From: Saccharomycopsis fibuligera x Saccharomycopsis cf. fibuligera
Lineage: Eukaryota > Ascomycota > Saccharomycetes > Ascoideales > Saccharomycopsidaceae
Assembly: GCA_001936135.1 (NCBI GenBank)
Contig: CP012816.1
Location: 2,235,501 to 2,299,500 of the forward strand
Direction: 5' to 3'
DNA: 64,000 bases
Positions 21,297 to 32,654 of this stretch are shown here, in pieces (the stretch's first letter is position 1; the number at the start of each line of letters is the position of its first letter). The notes under the pieces were generated by a model. That model saw only the letters and a list, made by a program, of their open reading frames with translations, was not told the origin of the DNA and made no database searches. The position numbers and the translations under genes are program-made.

Positions 21297-22224
21297 CTGC
21301 TGCTGCTGCTGCCGTTATTGTTGGTTCGCTTATAGTTTTCCTAAGTTGACTAGATTTCTGGTTTGCTATGTTGTTGTCATTATTGTGATTGATATTACTA
21401 TTGGCGCTAATACCATTGCCAGTTGTATCGGATAAGTCCATTTCGCTGCTATTGCTACTACTACTACTACTACTACTACTACTTTTGCCTTCATTTTTAA
21501 TCTTGTCTTGAAAAGTCCTGCTTTTTCTTTGACTTCCGGTCCTACTTCCGCTACTCCTGATATTTGACTGTATCTGGCCATCAACAATCACGCCAATATC
21601 ACGCTGTTTATCCATTTTCTGATTCATTTTCTGATCATTATTCAAATTTTGTAAAACTGCCGGCAGTTTCAATTGTTGGTGTAACTGTGTAATGCTATCC
21701 TTGGCCTTTTTCATGTTATTCTTGACGATGTTAACATCATTACAATCCTTATTATCGATAGAGTCGATTGAAGAGTTTTGAGCTAACTTCCTTTGTTGTT
21801 GTGACTTTTGTTTTGGTTTGTGAAATTGTTTCTGTTTCTCATCCTGTTTTAGCGGTACCTTGGTTTTGTTTCCGTTCTTACTATTAAGCTTATCACTATC
21901 GTTATTGCTGTTACTGTTAACATTCTGTCGGCTGCTATATGTTGAAGAAACAGCATCATCATCACTATCCTTACCATTATCCTTACCATTAGCAGCTCCC
22001 AATTTCAGGCTAGTCGTAGTCCCACTAACCTCATTGTTATTTTTAGTAGCATCATTCACTTGTTTGTTATTACTCCTGCTTCTGGGCACTTTTAATACAC
22101 TGTTTTTATCGTTATTTATACTACCATTAGTATTATCAATATTATTGGTTATGTCTGAAAAGGTGCTTTTTTGTTGCTGTGTCGTCTGGTCCGGCTGGTG
22201 CGGTTGCGTGACCTTATCGTTCAT
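18817..22224 (-). CDS. EOS1: Eos1-like ER membrane protein with giant low-complexity N-terminal extension
   Basis: The last ~365 residues match Saccharomyces Eos1 (366 residues), an ER membrane protein linked to N-glycosylation and oxidative-stress tolerance. Matching segments are DPRQHLAFALCRDIPLW, SSEYLMTGMWCFVS, DGLIIRWIVVYSIPAAIVR, LLHTWIFISCILTLAYI and PIGVASFITMIVLLRN, making about four membrane segments. The loop before the last helix holds a run of some 25 Asn. The open frame begins 771 residues earlier than the conserved core: an Asn-, Ser-, Thr-, Gln-rich region with runs of Thr and Ser. Met772 (ATG at 19911) would give a protein of normal Eos1 length. The frame is open throughout, so the extension is probably translated, but which start is used cannot be seen. 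Confidence 0.85.
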
Positions 22225-23734
22225 ATTGCCAATGCTTTGCTATTGAAATGGCCAATATTTACTGCTTTATGCTTAATGTTTGATGTTTGATGTTTGGTTT
22301 TTCGTTCTGCGTCTCGATGCCAAAATTTCTGCTATTGAAGTGTGGGCGATTGTAATAGATAACAAAATCGTACTAGGATATAATATACCCGCAGCAAATA
22401 ATGGATTACAGAATGGAGAAAAATTGGCCCGAGGCTAGTATCTTAGTTCCGTGAACCTTATGTTCTGAGTTATGGGCTGTAAGTTTAAGAGTAGTGAGTG
22501 AGTTTGCGGTTGGAGAGTGTGCTGCTGCTGCTGTTGCTGTGGAATGCGACCATGAGTAAAAACTGCGCAGGGAGCTTGGTTATCTGGGTGTGTTTGGTAA
22601 TAATATTGCAATGGATCAATCGCTCACAGAAAAACGAAAAATAAAAATAATAGAAAAAATAGAAATTGTGCGCAAGGATGCAGCGGTGCTTATTACTTTG
22701 TGTGGTTTAGTACTGCTCCCAAATACGTTTGAGCTTATTTTGCTTTATCATCCAGAGTGCCTCTTTCAACCTGATGCGATTCTTGAATATGTGCACAGAC
22801 TTAGACTAGTAAACTGTCAGTGAGTGGGTGTGTGAGCGTTAGTGTCTGCGACAATGTGTATTGCTGCTGTGCTTAGCCCTGCAACGGTTTGATAATCACA
22901 AATTGAACACTGATTTTTCACACAAAATTTTCCGTGTCTCGCTTCACTTCTCGCTTCTCGCATTGCATTTCTACTTACCTGATTTTAGTTCCTAATTGAT
23001 TAGCTGACCGGTCCAAAGAATCAGCCGGACCCAATGTCCAATTTCCGGTACCCAGCATTTACTTTGTCGTAACAAGAGAAGATCGCTTCTCTTTGCTTTG
23101 TATTGCGACCTCGGTGATTCTACATTTGCGTTGATGATAGCATATCTTGCTGCTTCGTCACTAGTGCTGTTTCTATGTGATACCGTCCTTTCTAAGCCAT
23201 AAAGACAATGGACGGAGCATGGCTTCAAATCGAGAAGAAGCAGTGTAATAAGAAAATTGATTGTAGCGCTAGAGCAATCAATTGCTTTTCAATTAGCTAA
23301 CAATGCCAGTAAGATTGTGCGTTGTCTTATGTTTTGATTTTTCTTTACCTTTGCTCCGATCATCTCGAATCTCGAAATTTCGACAAGTTGCCACTACACG
23401 CTGTATACAAACAGGCGGTTTCTTGCCTTCTACTATGCACTTTTAGAGATAAACTGTTGCTACCTATCGTAATTCGCCCTCCAGCGCACTAAGTAAAACG
23501 CAACGGTATGTATGTATGTATGTATTATTAGTATTATTATTGTTATTGTTATTATTATCATCATTATCATTATCATTATTATTATTGTTATTATTATTAT
23601 CATTATTATTATTATTATAATATTTATAAAAGTAAAACTAAAAGATAGACAAGCGTAGACACAATTTTATATCATTTGCCAACAAACACTAGTTATTCAA
23701 CAACAACATAAAGAAAACAAATGCCCCTCTAAGC
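22225..23734. promoter_or_regulatory. EOS1 promoter and tropomyosin 3' region
   Basis: This 1.5 kb lies upstream of EOS1 and downstream of the tropomyosin gene, both on the minus strand. A minus-strand 5' splice-site consensus CAG/GTAAGT at 22978, with CACTAAC at 22838-22844 and CAG ending at 22814, could form a leader intron of EOS1 (see findings). A (TATG)n plus ATT-rich microsatellite lies at 23507-23620. No protein gene is convincing. Confidence 0.45.
23507..23620. repeat. (TATG)n and (ATT/ATC)n microsatellite
   Basis: Four to five TATG units (23507-23524) run into about 95 bases of ATT, GTT and ATC triplets. The tract lies some 115 bases beyond the tropomyosin stop codon, probably in or just past its 3' UTR. 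Confidence 0.8.
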
Positions 23735-24734
23735 TTAGATAGCTTCCAATTGGGCGGTAATTTCGTCCAATTCGGATTTGGATGCTTGGTACTTTTCGTT
23801 CAAAGCTTCGTATTTCTTTTCCAATTCATCTTTTTCGGCCTCCAAACTGGCAACTTTCTTTTCCAATTGTTCAGCTTTGATATCAACTTCTCTAAGTTTT
23901 TCGGTAGTTTCCTTCAAATTTTTGTCAGAAATTTCCAATTCCTCTTCCAATAATTGGTTCTTCTTGGAGTAGTTTTCGTTATTGGTTTTCAAGGAAGTGC
24001 TTTCTTCGGCATGAGATTTGGATTCAGCCAATTGGTCTTCAAGTTTCTCCACTTCAGCTTCCAAGTTTTGGTTCTTGACAGTCAATGCTTGGATCTGATG
24101 GCCTTTTTCAAGGTTTTCTTGCTCCAATTCTTTGATGCGTTCATTGTGCTCATCGGCTTTTTCTTGCCATTTTTCAGATTCGAGCTTCAAGTTGTTAATT
24201 TTCTATGAGAGTGTTAGTAGAGTGATTGTAATAATAACGAAAATTCATCGAAAATGCGATTGTTCGACAAGTTTGAATGGCTGTGTGTTGTTGTTCATGG
24301 CGCTTATTTGAGAACAAAAACCATGATTTGCAAAATCTGTCGTTGTTTCTTTTTCAATAAAACAAATACAGATTCAGATACAGATTCAGATTCAGATCAT
24401 ATAATCTAATCTAATCTGATCTGATCTAACCATTAATGGCGCCGTTTTTTAGACTCATGACACATCGACATATTCGGCGACCTTTGTCAAGTATGGCGCA
24501 AGCAAAGCCTTATCATTGACTACCGTCTCTGTACTAACTGCCGACGTGTGGCTTACGCAGCCAGTTAAGGAGCGGACAACAACGCAACAACAAATCAGCA
24601 CAAGTCAACAAATCAGCACAAGTCAACAAAAACAAGTTAAAATCGACAAAGGCGGAAATTCCAAAGAAACAGCACTCTAGTCCAAGCGCTTCTCAATAAA
24701 ACTCTCAGTTACATACTTCCTTAAGTTTGTCCAT
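23735..24734 (-). CDS. TPM2: Tropomyosin (Tpm1/Tpm2), two exons
   Basis: Tropomyosin coats formin-nucleated actin cables used for polarised transport. Exon 1 (24717-24734) has only six codons, MDKLKE. The intron (24203-24716, 514 bases) begins GTATGT and ends TAG, with a perfect TACTAAC branch point at 24213-24219. Exon 2 continues KINNLKLESEKWQEK, so the spliced N terminus lines up with yeast tropomyosins (MEKIKEKLNSLKLESESWQEK in Saccharomyces is nearly the same pattern). The total of 161 residues equals the length of Saccharomyces Tpm2 and lacks the internal duplication of Tpm1. The whole protein is a heptad coiled coil. There is no ATG in exon 2 that would give a sensible start, so the splice model is needed. 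Confidence 0.92.
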
Positions 24735-25425
24735 TGTGAAGAGTTGCGATGGTTATTGATTATGAAGATATTGATAGAAGGGACCAGAAGAACAGAAGAG
24801 CCAAATAAGTCGGCAAGTCAGGCAGTCGGTAATTAAGGCGGTAAACAGTAGATGAACAGAGAGGAAGCCAAGCGAAAAACAGAAAACAGAACAGAAAACA
24901 GATTGTCTGACTGACTGACTGTGTGTAAAATGGGATTACCCGGGAGATACGCTCTAACTGCATGCGCCACCGCCACGGTTATTCTAGTTGTTAACATAAA
25001 TAACTATTCACGGAACACTGGACCAAACTGTATAGTTTACAAAGTGACAAGCAAGTGGGACAACAGTTTTATAGCTAAAATGATCGTATAATGGTCGGTA
25101 AATTACATATTAAGAGATTGCATAATCCAAAGTTATAAAAACAAACGAACGACTAGAGACAGAAAGAAAGAAGAAATCAAAATCAAAAAACTATGAAATC
25201 AAGATAGAACGCAAACCAAAATAAAAAAAGAAAATAGTAGGCCAATTAAAGCATGGACAATCAAACAAGAAAAGAAAGAAGGAAAAAGGTCATCAAAACA
25301 GAAAATAAACAGGAGTAATAAGTTCAATAGTAAAATACAAACAAAAACGGAACAAAAACACAAAAAATCACTTTTGTAGCTCAACTTGAACCAAAATCAA
25401 AGAAAATCAGTTGAAAAATTTAGCA
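24735..25425. promoter_or_regulatory. Tropomyosin promoter and AXL2 3' region
   Basis: This is upstream DNA of the minus-strand tropomyosin gene followed by the A-rich (plus-strand) 3' flank of AXL2. No gene or RNA is visible. Confidence 0.5.
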
Positions 25426-28400
25426 TCAGTCAGTAAAATCATAAACAACGTCAGATGACTGATCACTTGCCCCCATGCTACTATGGCGTCTCTTGTGTCT
25501 GGAATCCACAATCCGTCCTCTAGTAGTTTGTCTGTTATTCAATTCCATCAATATTGGATTCTCAGAATTGGAATTAGGCACCATTCCCATACCAAGTTGG
25601 TAATATTCTCCAGCATTGTTGCCTGAAGTAGATCTGGATATTGAATCGCTGTGATTGTTTGTAAGAAGGCCGCTTATGGAAAGGTTTGGGTTATTTAATT
25701 CACGGTTTTGTTCTTGGCCTCTGTGGTTGTTAAAGCTGCGATAATTCTGCTCCTGATGGAGCTTGGTACTATAATGAGCATCGGAGTTGTGGGCGGCGTT
25801 TGAAGAATGACTAATGTCAAAGCTTCTAGGAACCACATCTGCTGTCTCGTTTTCTCCAAATGCAGCAGCATTGTTGTGGTTGTTGCTGCTGCTGTTGCTG
25901 TTTGCAGCAGCATCGGCAAAAGTAGTAGCAACATTAGGAGAATAAATTACCGGCAACGGATTGGAGTTATCAAAAGAAAAAGAGTCTTCTTTCATGTGTT
26001 GGTTCTTCATTGGCGATGGTGACTTAGAGTTAACGCCACTATTGCTGTATTGTGATCTAGACTGGGAATTGGAACTAGAATGCATGTAGCGGTATGAATC
26101 CGATGATGACGAGTAAGTCTGAGAAATGTTTCTTTTTCTTGAATGATAAGCTTTCTGAGCTCTTGCTCTTTCAGAATACGACATGAATGTCTTTGCTGCA
26201 AAATTATTGCTGGTAGTAGCGTTGCCGTAATAATTGTCAGCACCAGGATCGACACCAGTTCCATTTCCATTACCACTCACTGACGAGGTATTTAAATTGC
26301 CAATGTAATAACTGTCATTTTCAAATCCAGAAGTGCTATTCATTCCTCTGCCAATTTCTGCACTAGCATCAACAATGGCTCCTTCGTCATAATCATCATC
26401 TGCTTCTCCATCAGCGTCTGCTTCCGCATCACTTTCGCCACCTTTCTCTTCGCTGATTCTGGATGGTGTTATTTGCTGGTGATAATTATACTGAGGCGAA
26501 GAATGGTTTTCTTCTGGCAATACCCCCAAGTTCGAAGGTGGTGCAACATTTACACTCTTAGGTTTTCTCTGACTGCTATTAATGCCACCACTGGAACTGG
26601 AGCTATCATTGGAATTTAAGCTGCTTCTGTTACTGTTAAACTCACTAGATCCAGGGCTAGTCTCATCATTAAAGACGATATTACCATCAGAGTCCAAACG
26701 TTGAATATTTCCGCTATCTTCTCTTTCACTGACATTGGCACTTCTAACATTTCCATTGTTATTGCTGCTGTTATTACCTCTAATAGCAGCAGTAGCAGCA
26801 GTAGCACTAGCACTAGCTTGCTGAATGCCTAACTCTGCTGGATCAACCGTACGACTAACTCTGTCGTCAACCAATCTTACAGAGAACAATTCGTCAGTAG
26901 ATACAGTAGCCAATGAGTTGATTGATTCTTGACGACGGGTTCCTGATATTCTCAGTCTCGTTGAATCAACCACTTGACGCCATGATTTCCGAGGAATTCG
27001 GTTTACTGCATTAGTTAACGAATTGCGATAATTGTAACTATTGCTAAGACCTTTTTGCTCTCTCTGGTTGTTGTTGTTGTTGTTTGCTTTAGATATGATG
27101 TTGAGCGGGGCCACAGTCTGGACTGCAGCAGCAGAAGTAGGATCGTCAACATGTGAAGCAGATGTAGTAAGAGCAGTACCAGCACTATCATTTGCAGACT
27201 TGTAATTATCATAAGAGTTATCACCCACATAATTTTCACCAATAGATGCTTCTCTATCTTTGTAGTTAATGTTATCATCAGCAATCAATTCAGTCTTGGA
27301 GTTCGGATCCAACGTTCCGTATGCCAACCCACCAGCAACCATCCCTTCCTCTTCTTCATCAGTCATACGGTTGTGTCTGCTGAGATTAGTTGAGGATAGA
27401 TTGGAAGGCATATCAAGCAAATCATCAGTGCTCAAGTATTCCTTTGAACGGTTGGCACTATTGGCGTCACCATCAACAGCATCGTGATAATAGTTATATG
27501 GAGGAGCTTGGAACTCGGCAGCTGCTGCGGCGGCAGTGGACCTTGTGGTAGAAGTGTTGGCAGAGAAGTCTCCAGCCGCTCCAGCAGCAGCAATTGCAAG
27601 AGCGTATGGGTCCATATCAGAAGGATATTCCACTGTGTCCATGTATCTACTTTCTGAATCATTAGTAGTATCGTTGGTTGTATTGTTATGACCAACTTCA
27701 TGAGCACCTTCATCTCTGCCGTCATGATTGTTATCATTAGCAGGTTCATTATCGTCTTCAAACTGCTCATTAAACTCTTCATCCACGTCAGTATTAGAGG
27801 ATTCATCGTCGCGATCGCTGTCACCGCGCTTCAATTCTTCAAGTTTCAAAGAACTATCATCCCGCACAACTGCCCAGTTTGCACCACCATCAGCAACGCT
27901 ATTACTATTACTCAAATCCTCAATAATGGTATGCTTGCTGAAAAAAGCCTCGGCAGACAGGTCAGTCTGTGCAGTATCATTAGTGCTCTCCGAACGTTTA
28001 GATACATCGCCTTGAATATTATTATTAGTATTATCATGTGCTGTGTTGTTGCTGTTGGTGGACTGGTTGCTAAGAGTTTTTTCAAGTTCTCCGAAAGCCG
28101 CCATATTATTTTGTTTTTCGTTCTCACGCTCAAGAGACTGCTTGTTTCTTCCAAAAGCACCGTAACCATTTAATGGGTTATTGAGCATTGGCTTGGAAAT
28201 TTGGCGTTTGCTGCTGATGGATGATTCAGTATCGGCTTCTGCTCCAGTGTTTCTTTGCTTTTTCTGTTTGTGGCGTCTAAGACAACAAACTAGTAAGAGC
28301 GCAAGAACAGCAAGAAACAATAGTGGCAAGATTATGCCCAAAATGATTGCCAATTTTTTATTCTTTGATAAACCATGACGGCCATTGGCGCTTTGCGACC

Positions 28401-28829
28401 CAGCAATGATGAATGTGATTTGATTATTGTTGCTGCCACTATCGCGCTTAGCCAAAAACTCAGACTGGCCATTGCCATGTTTGTGGGTATGGCTGGCACG
28501 CTTTGATAAGCTACCGCTATATGTGCCTTTGAGAGTAACTTGAACGCTACTGAAACTTTCCGGCACATTACCGTTAAATGTATAATTGTTACTGTGATAC
28601 TGCAACCATTGGCTTTTGCTGTTGTTGTTGTAGTTGACGGAAATTTGTGTGTTCACTTTATTGACAAACACAGCATCAGGGAGCTGATATTGAAAGAAAG
28701 CGCCTTTGGTGGCATTGACCTGGCTAGGAAGTTTGTTAACATTAAACAAGCTCGTGCTGTTATTGCTTGAGGATGTGGAATTGTTCGATGAGGTGCTGTT
28801 GTCATTGGTAGAAGTGTTGTTGTTGGTAG

Positions 28830-28869
<40 letters not shown>

Positions 28870-29943
28870 ACTGTTGGACAATTCAATGGAATAAGGAATG
28901 GAAATGAAATCGTCAAATGGATCGTAAATGTTGACACTGAAGCTTTTGGTAGTGTCTTTGAAACTGTCAGGCACCTCACCGTACAATGTTCCTTGTTTCT
29001 GATTGATTTTCACCCAACTTGGGGAGCCAGCGTCAAGTTTTATTAATGAGATGTTTTGTTGTTGATCAATGATATTTCCGTCCAAAAACACTTGGTCCAA
29101 AGGAAGCGACACGTTGAATTTGCTGTTTTTCTTTTCGCCTTTACTTTTATCATTTTTGACGATGATGGGAATGGTGCTTTTGACGGTTGTACTAAGCTGA
29201 TGCGCACCGATGACCAATTTGAAATTGACAATAAGCCCCGAATAGCCCAGATAATCAGACGCAATCAAATCGAAAACATACTCCACTGATGGGGCGATCT
29301 TGGAATTGACAGCTGGTGCTGTGCCAGAAAATGTCAAGTTGCTATCGGATTCACTGAAATGGATCCATGCTGGCAACGAAGTTCTATTTGCCGAAAGACC
29401 ATAATATGCGGTGATATCATTGCTGTCATCGCTGGCCTTTTTGAAGGTCTTATCTTTAGCAAAAGAAACGGAAAACTGGTGCCCCGGAACAAGCACTAGT
29501 CCATCAGCGCCATTTGTTTGGCCATGGCTGGCAAGTTGAGTAATTATGCAATCGGAAGAATACAATTCTGGGGCCGGATGGCTAGAGACCTGAAGTTTAT
29601 TATTGCTTGTGGTTAAAGAGTCGCCGTTGCTAGTGTTGGCAATAAGATCGAACGTTATTTCAGTATCGCCATTGGTATCGGGCGTGCCGTAGAGCACGCC
29701 AGAGCTGGTGTCTATGGACAACCATGATGGGTTGTTGGCTATGGCGTAGTTGAAGTTATTAGAGGAGGAGGAACCGGTGGAGGTGAACGTGTTTGAGGAA
29801 AGGGAAAACTGATAGTATGTGTTTGTTCTGGCTACGAGAGGGAGTTGACTATCGAGAGGGAAGCCCTCCGTGATGGACAGAGCAAGGGCTTTGCGTATGG
29901 AGGAGCACAAGGCTAGCTGTATTATCCAATATAGTATGGACAT
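25426..29943 (-). CDS. AXL2: Axial bud-site marker Axl2, cadherin-like repeats
   Basis: Axl2 is a type I plasma-membrane glycoprotein that marks the axial bud site and interacts with septins and Bud3/Bud4. Starting at the ATG at 29943 the protein has 1505 residues: a signal sequence (about 1-20), an ectodomain with several cadherin-like (CADG) repeats, one membrane helix near residues 533-557 followed by basic residues, and a cytosolic tail of about 950 residues. The strongest match to Saccharomyces Axl2 is NSKIAPSVEYVFDLIA and VNFKLVIGAHQLSTTV in the ectodomain. The ectodomain carries an Asn/Ser/Thr-rich insert around 365-400. The tail is some three times longer than in Saccharomyces and rich in Asn, Ser, Asp and Glu. 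A longer frame exists upstream but lacks an ATG. Confidence 0.92.
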
Positions 29944-30634
29944 GTTGTGGCTATTTTGTTGTGCTTGACTTTCCAAATGAGGTAGAAATTGAGATTAGTT
30001 TATTGCAGGATCTATTGTATGTGGCAGATAAGGAGTGAAAAATCTGAGACTTGTTGACTTTCTGGTAGTGAGCGAATGTTGGTGCAGCGGAGGAGCTGAC
30101 TATTAGAGATTATGTGGAAACGAACGAACGAATGAATATGATACAAAGTGAGCGAATGAATATTGTACAAGTTGAAAGAACGACAAGGCCTGGGGAACAG
30201 AGGTAAAAAAGAATTCGCAAACGACCACCAAGCGGTCGTGGCAGGGAAGGAGAGTCTTTTTATTGACTGGGGTTCCTGTAGGCTCCAGTGAATCTCTGCT
30301 GTGCTATAACAGGCGACACATCGACACCCAAAGGGCCCTTCAAGGGCAGAACACTGACGCAGAGGCTACTGCAGCATGTACTGATATGTACCGGCCTGTT
30401 AATGTTAGCATTTTGGCAGGGCGGGACGCACTCTGCGCTGGCCCTATAGCTCCGTGGCAGTGGCTCCTGCGTTGTATTTTGTCATCGCAAAACGCGTCTG
30501 ACGCGTTTTTCGGTGCTGTGTTGTGTGTGTTTTTTCGTTCATCCAAAGGGACGACTCCTGTGGAGCGATCACCGCTGTATGTCGTAGGCCATACGCCATA
30601 CCTGCCAGCCCGTTAAAAGACACTAAAAGACAGT

Positions 30635-30682
30635 CTACAGAAGAGCCAGGCTACAGAAGAGCCGGGCTACAGAAGAGCCAGG
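30635..30682. repeat. Three tandem 16-base repeats
   Basis: The unit CTACAGAAGAGCCAGG occurs three times in direct tandem, the middle copy differing at one base (GCCGGG). A further GCTCTTC just after is the reverse complement of GAAGAGC, so the last copy can fold on it. Confidence 0.85.
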
Positions 30683-32140
30683 CGCTCTTCATTGGAGATC
30701 AAACTTGCAAGAAGAAGGGAGCTGCCACACGCCCCGAAGCTGGCATTTTTTAGGAAGTGTGCTGAAAACCACGATGCCGGAGTTTGTGGTTCTACCTATT
30801 GCGGCCTACTTTTTTAGTTTTTCCAAGGTGCAAAATTCAAAGGGCAGTAAAGGCGCCCCTGTGGGTGAGTGGACATGCATGGGCATCGAGCATCCTTCCG
30901 GATTCGGAAACATTAGCCCTGTTTGCAGCAATTGCAGTGCCCGACTAGGCAGTATAATACGTATAACAACACCAGCCAAAAACAAAAAAAAGTCAAAGGT
31001 TTCAGCAATAGACTACAACGGCGCCACCTGGAAAACGGACGGTGTCCCCATTCGGTCGAATTTTTGCTTCATTTTTCACGCGCGCCGTCAGCAGAAGAAA
31101 CCAGGCGCCCGTCTTAATCTGGCTTGGTTACAATAGCGTGTGGGTTGGTTCTGCCAGGGCTGGCTGCCGCCAGCCTGGCTGCTGCCGCGCCGATGGCGCT
31201 TATTTGTTTATCCTTGATGGCTCTAAAATCGTACGCTTGTCTTGGGGCTGACAATGCTAATGTCCGTAACGCTTCTATATGGCTCTTGGCCATGTATAGT
31301 TGGCGTACTGGTCTCTGTCTCTGCCGTCAGCAACCTCGCGCCGTTTTGGCCATCGATCAGTGACTCCAACAATACAGCCAGACATACTCGTATATTGGGA
31401 GCGTCTGTCAGCCATGTTGTACAGCCTGGTCTTGGTCCCGCTTTAGGAATAGCACCTGCACGGTGCGCCAAAATGCAATAGCACTGCTGATTTGAGAAAG
31501 GTTATACCAGCCGAGCTTCTGTGCGCGGCGTGCCTATAGCAACTGCGATGTGTGTGTATTATCACCGCAGGCGGCAGTCGACGCGGCGGGGACACCTGGT
31601 AGTGTCTGGAGCAGTTGGGGAGGGCGCGCAGGCGAGTGAGTCGCCTGAGTCAGTTTGAAAACTGCGCTAGCCCAGCTGGTAGTGTGTTGCGCGAACAGCG
31701 CGTATATTTATCCGACGAGGACGCGGCTAAAGCCGGAAAGCTAGCCCTGCCTCTTATCTACTGTGCCCAGAAGAGAAGAACTGTAAAAATAGTATCCTAG
31801 GGTTATCCGTGCTGCAGAATAGAAACGGTGTTGGTGAAATAGTGCTGGCCGGAGAAAATAGCGCACCCCTCGCTTAGGACGCTGCTGCGGGTGACTCCCC
31901 CGCCCCCACCCCCACTCCCACAGAGAGAGGCCATCGGGTGAGGGCTTCCGGGGGAGGCAGCATGCTTACCGTGCGGTGCGGTCCGGTGTGTAGACCGCGG
32001 AATCCTACAATCTGTGGATTGCCATAGCGCAATAACCCCCGCCTTGAGCGTAGCCATTGGGCATAAAGCAACCGCAACGAGCGGCTCAACCGACGTCTGG
32101 AAAGAAAAAATAAAAGTAAAAACAAGAAGTAAAAGCAAGA

Positions 32141-32176
32141 CAAAAACAAAAACAAAAACAAAAACAAAAACAAAAA
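32141..32176. repeat. (CAAAAA)6 hexanucleotide repeat
   Basis: About six uninterrupted CAAAAA units lie some 480 bases before the thioesterase start. Confidence 0.85.
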
Positions 32177-32407
32177 TAAAGAAACTCCGCTGCCGCCCGA
32201 GCTTAGCTGCCGAGTGTAGCGGACAGTTAGTTTGTAGCGAGGCCGAGGCCCCATCGGAGAAATCAGGTGCTGCCACACACCTGGAAAATTAAAATCGAAA
32301 GAATGCCGGGTGGGTGCGTAAGCTGCGTAGGCTGCGTTGCGCTGCGTTTTGGCTTGCCCATCCAAAGATATAGATGGACTAAGTCTCAACATTTTGTTTT
32401 GTTTTCT

Positions 32408-32500
32408 TATATAATTTTTTTTTTTTTTTTTTTTTTTCAAAAAAACCTCTTCTTCTTCTTCTTTTTCTCCTTCCTCCTCCTCCTCTTCCTCCACCACTCT
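32408..32500. repeat. Long homopyrimidine tract
   Basis: A run of about 22 T is followed, after CAAAAAAA, by CTT- and CCT-rich sequence. The tract ends about 155 bases before the thioesterase ATG, where poly(dT) promoter elements that exclude nucleosomes commonly lie. Confidence 0.75.
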
Positions 32501-32654
32501 AGCTATTCCAGTTTTGTTGAGTCTGCTTCTGTTTGCTTGTTTATACTCAATTCTGCGGAGAGTTCATTTGCTGTTGCCTGTGTCTGTATAAGTACGCTCA
32601 TCGCCACCTCCTTTTGGCTCAAGTTCCCACTCAATTCGTCGACCTGAGTACGAA

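Larger units (their letters stand above)
29944..32654. promoter_or_regulatory. Divergent AXL2 / thioesterase intergenic region, GC-rich
   Basis: This is 2.7 kb between two divergent genes. From about 30200 to 32400 the DNA is visibly richer in G+C than the AXL2 gene. It has many overlapping short open frames on both strands, none with a recognisable domain, as expected for GC-rich noncoding DNA. It contains a 16-base tandem repeat (30635-30682), a CAAAAA repeat (32141-32176) and a pyrimidine tract (32408-32500). I see no RNA gene. Confidence 0.5.

Noticed and set aside
22590-23228. Small open frames upstream of EOS1
   Set aside because: They have no similarity or initiation context; the region is better read as promoter or leader.
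30263-32292. Many overlapping open frames on both strands
   Set aside because: GC-rich DNA has few stop codons; the translations are unlike any family, lack a conserved start context and overlap each other.
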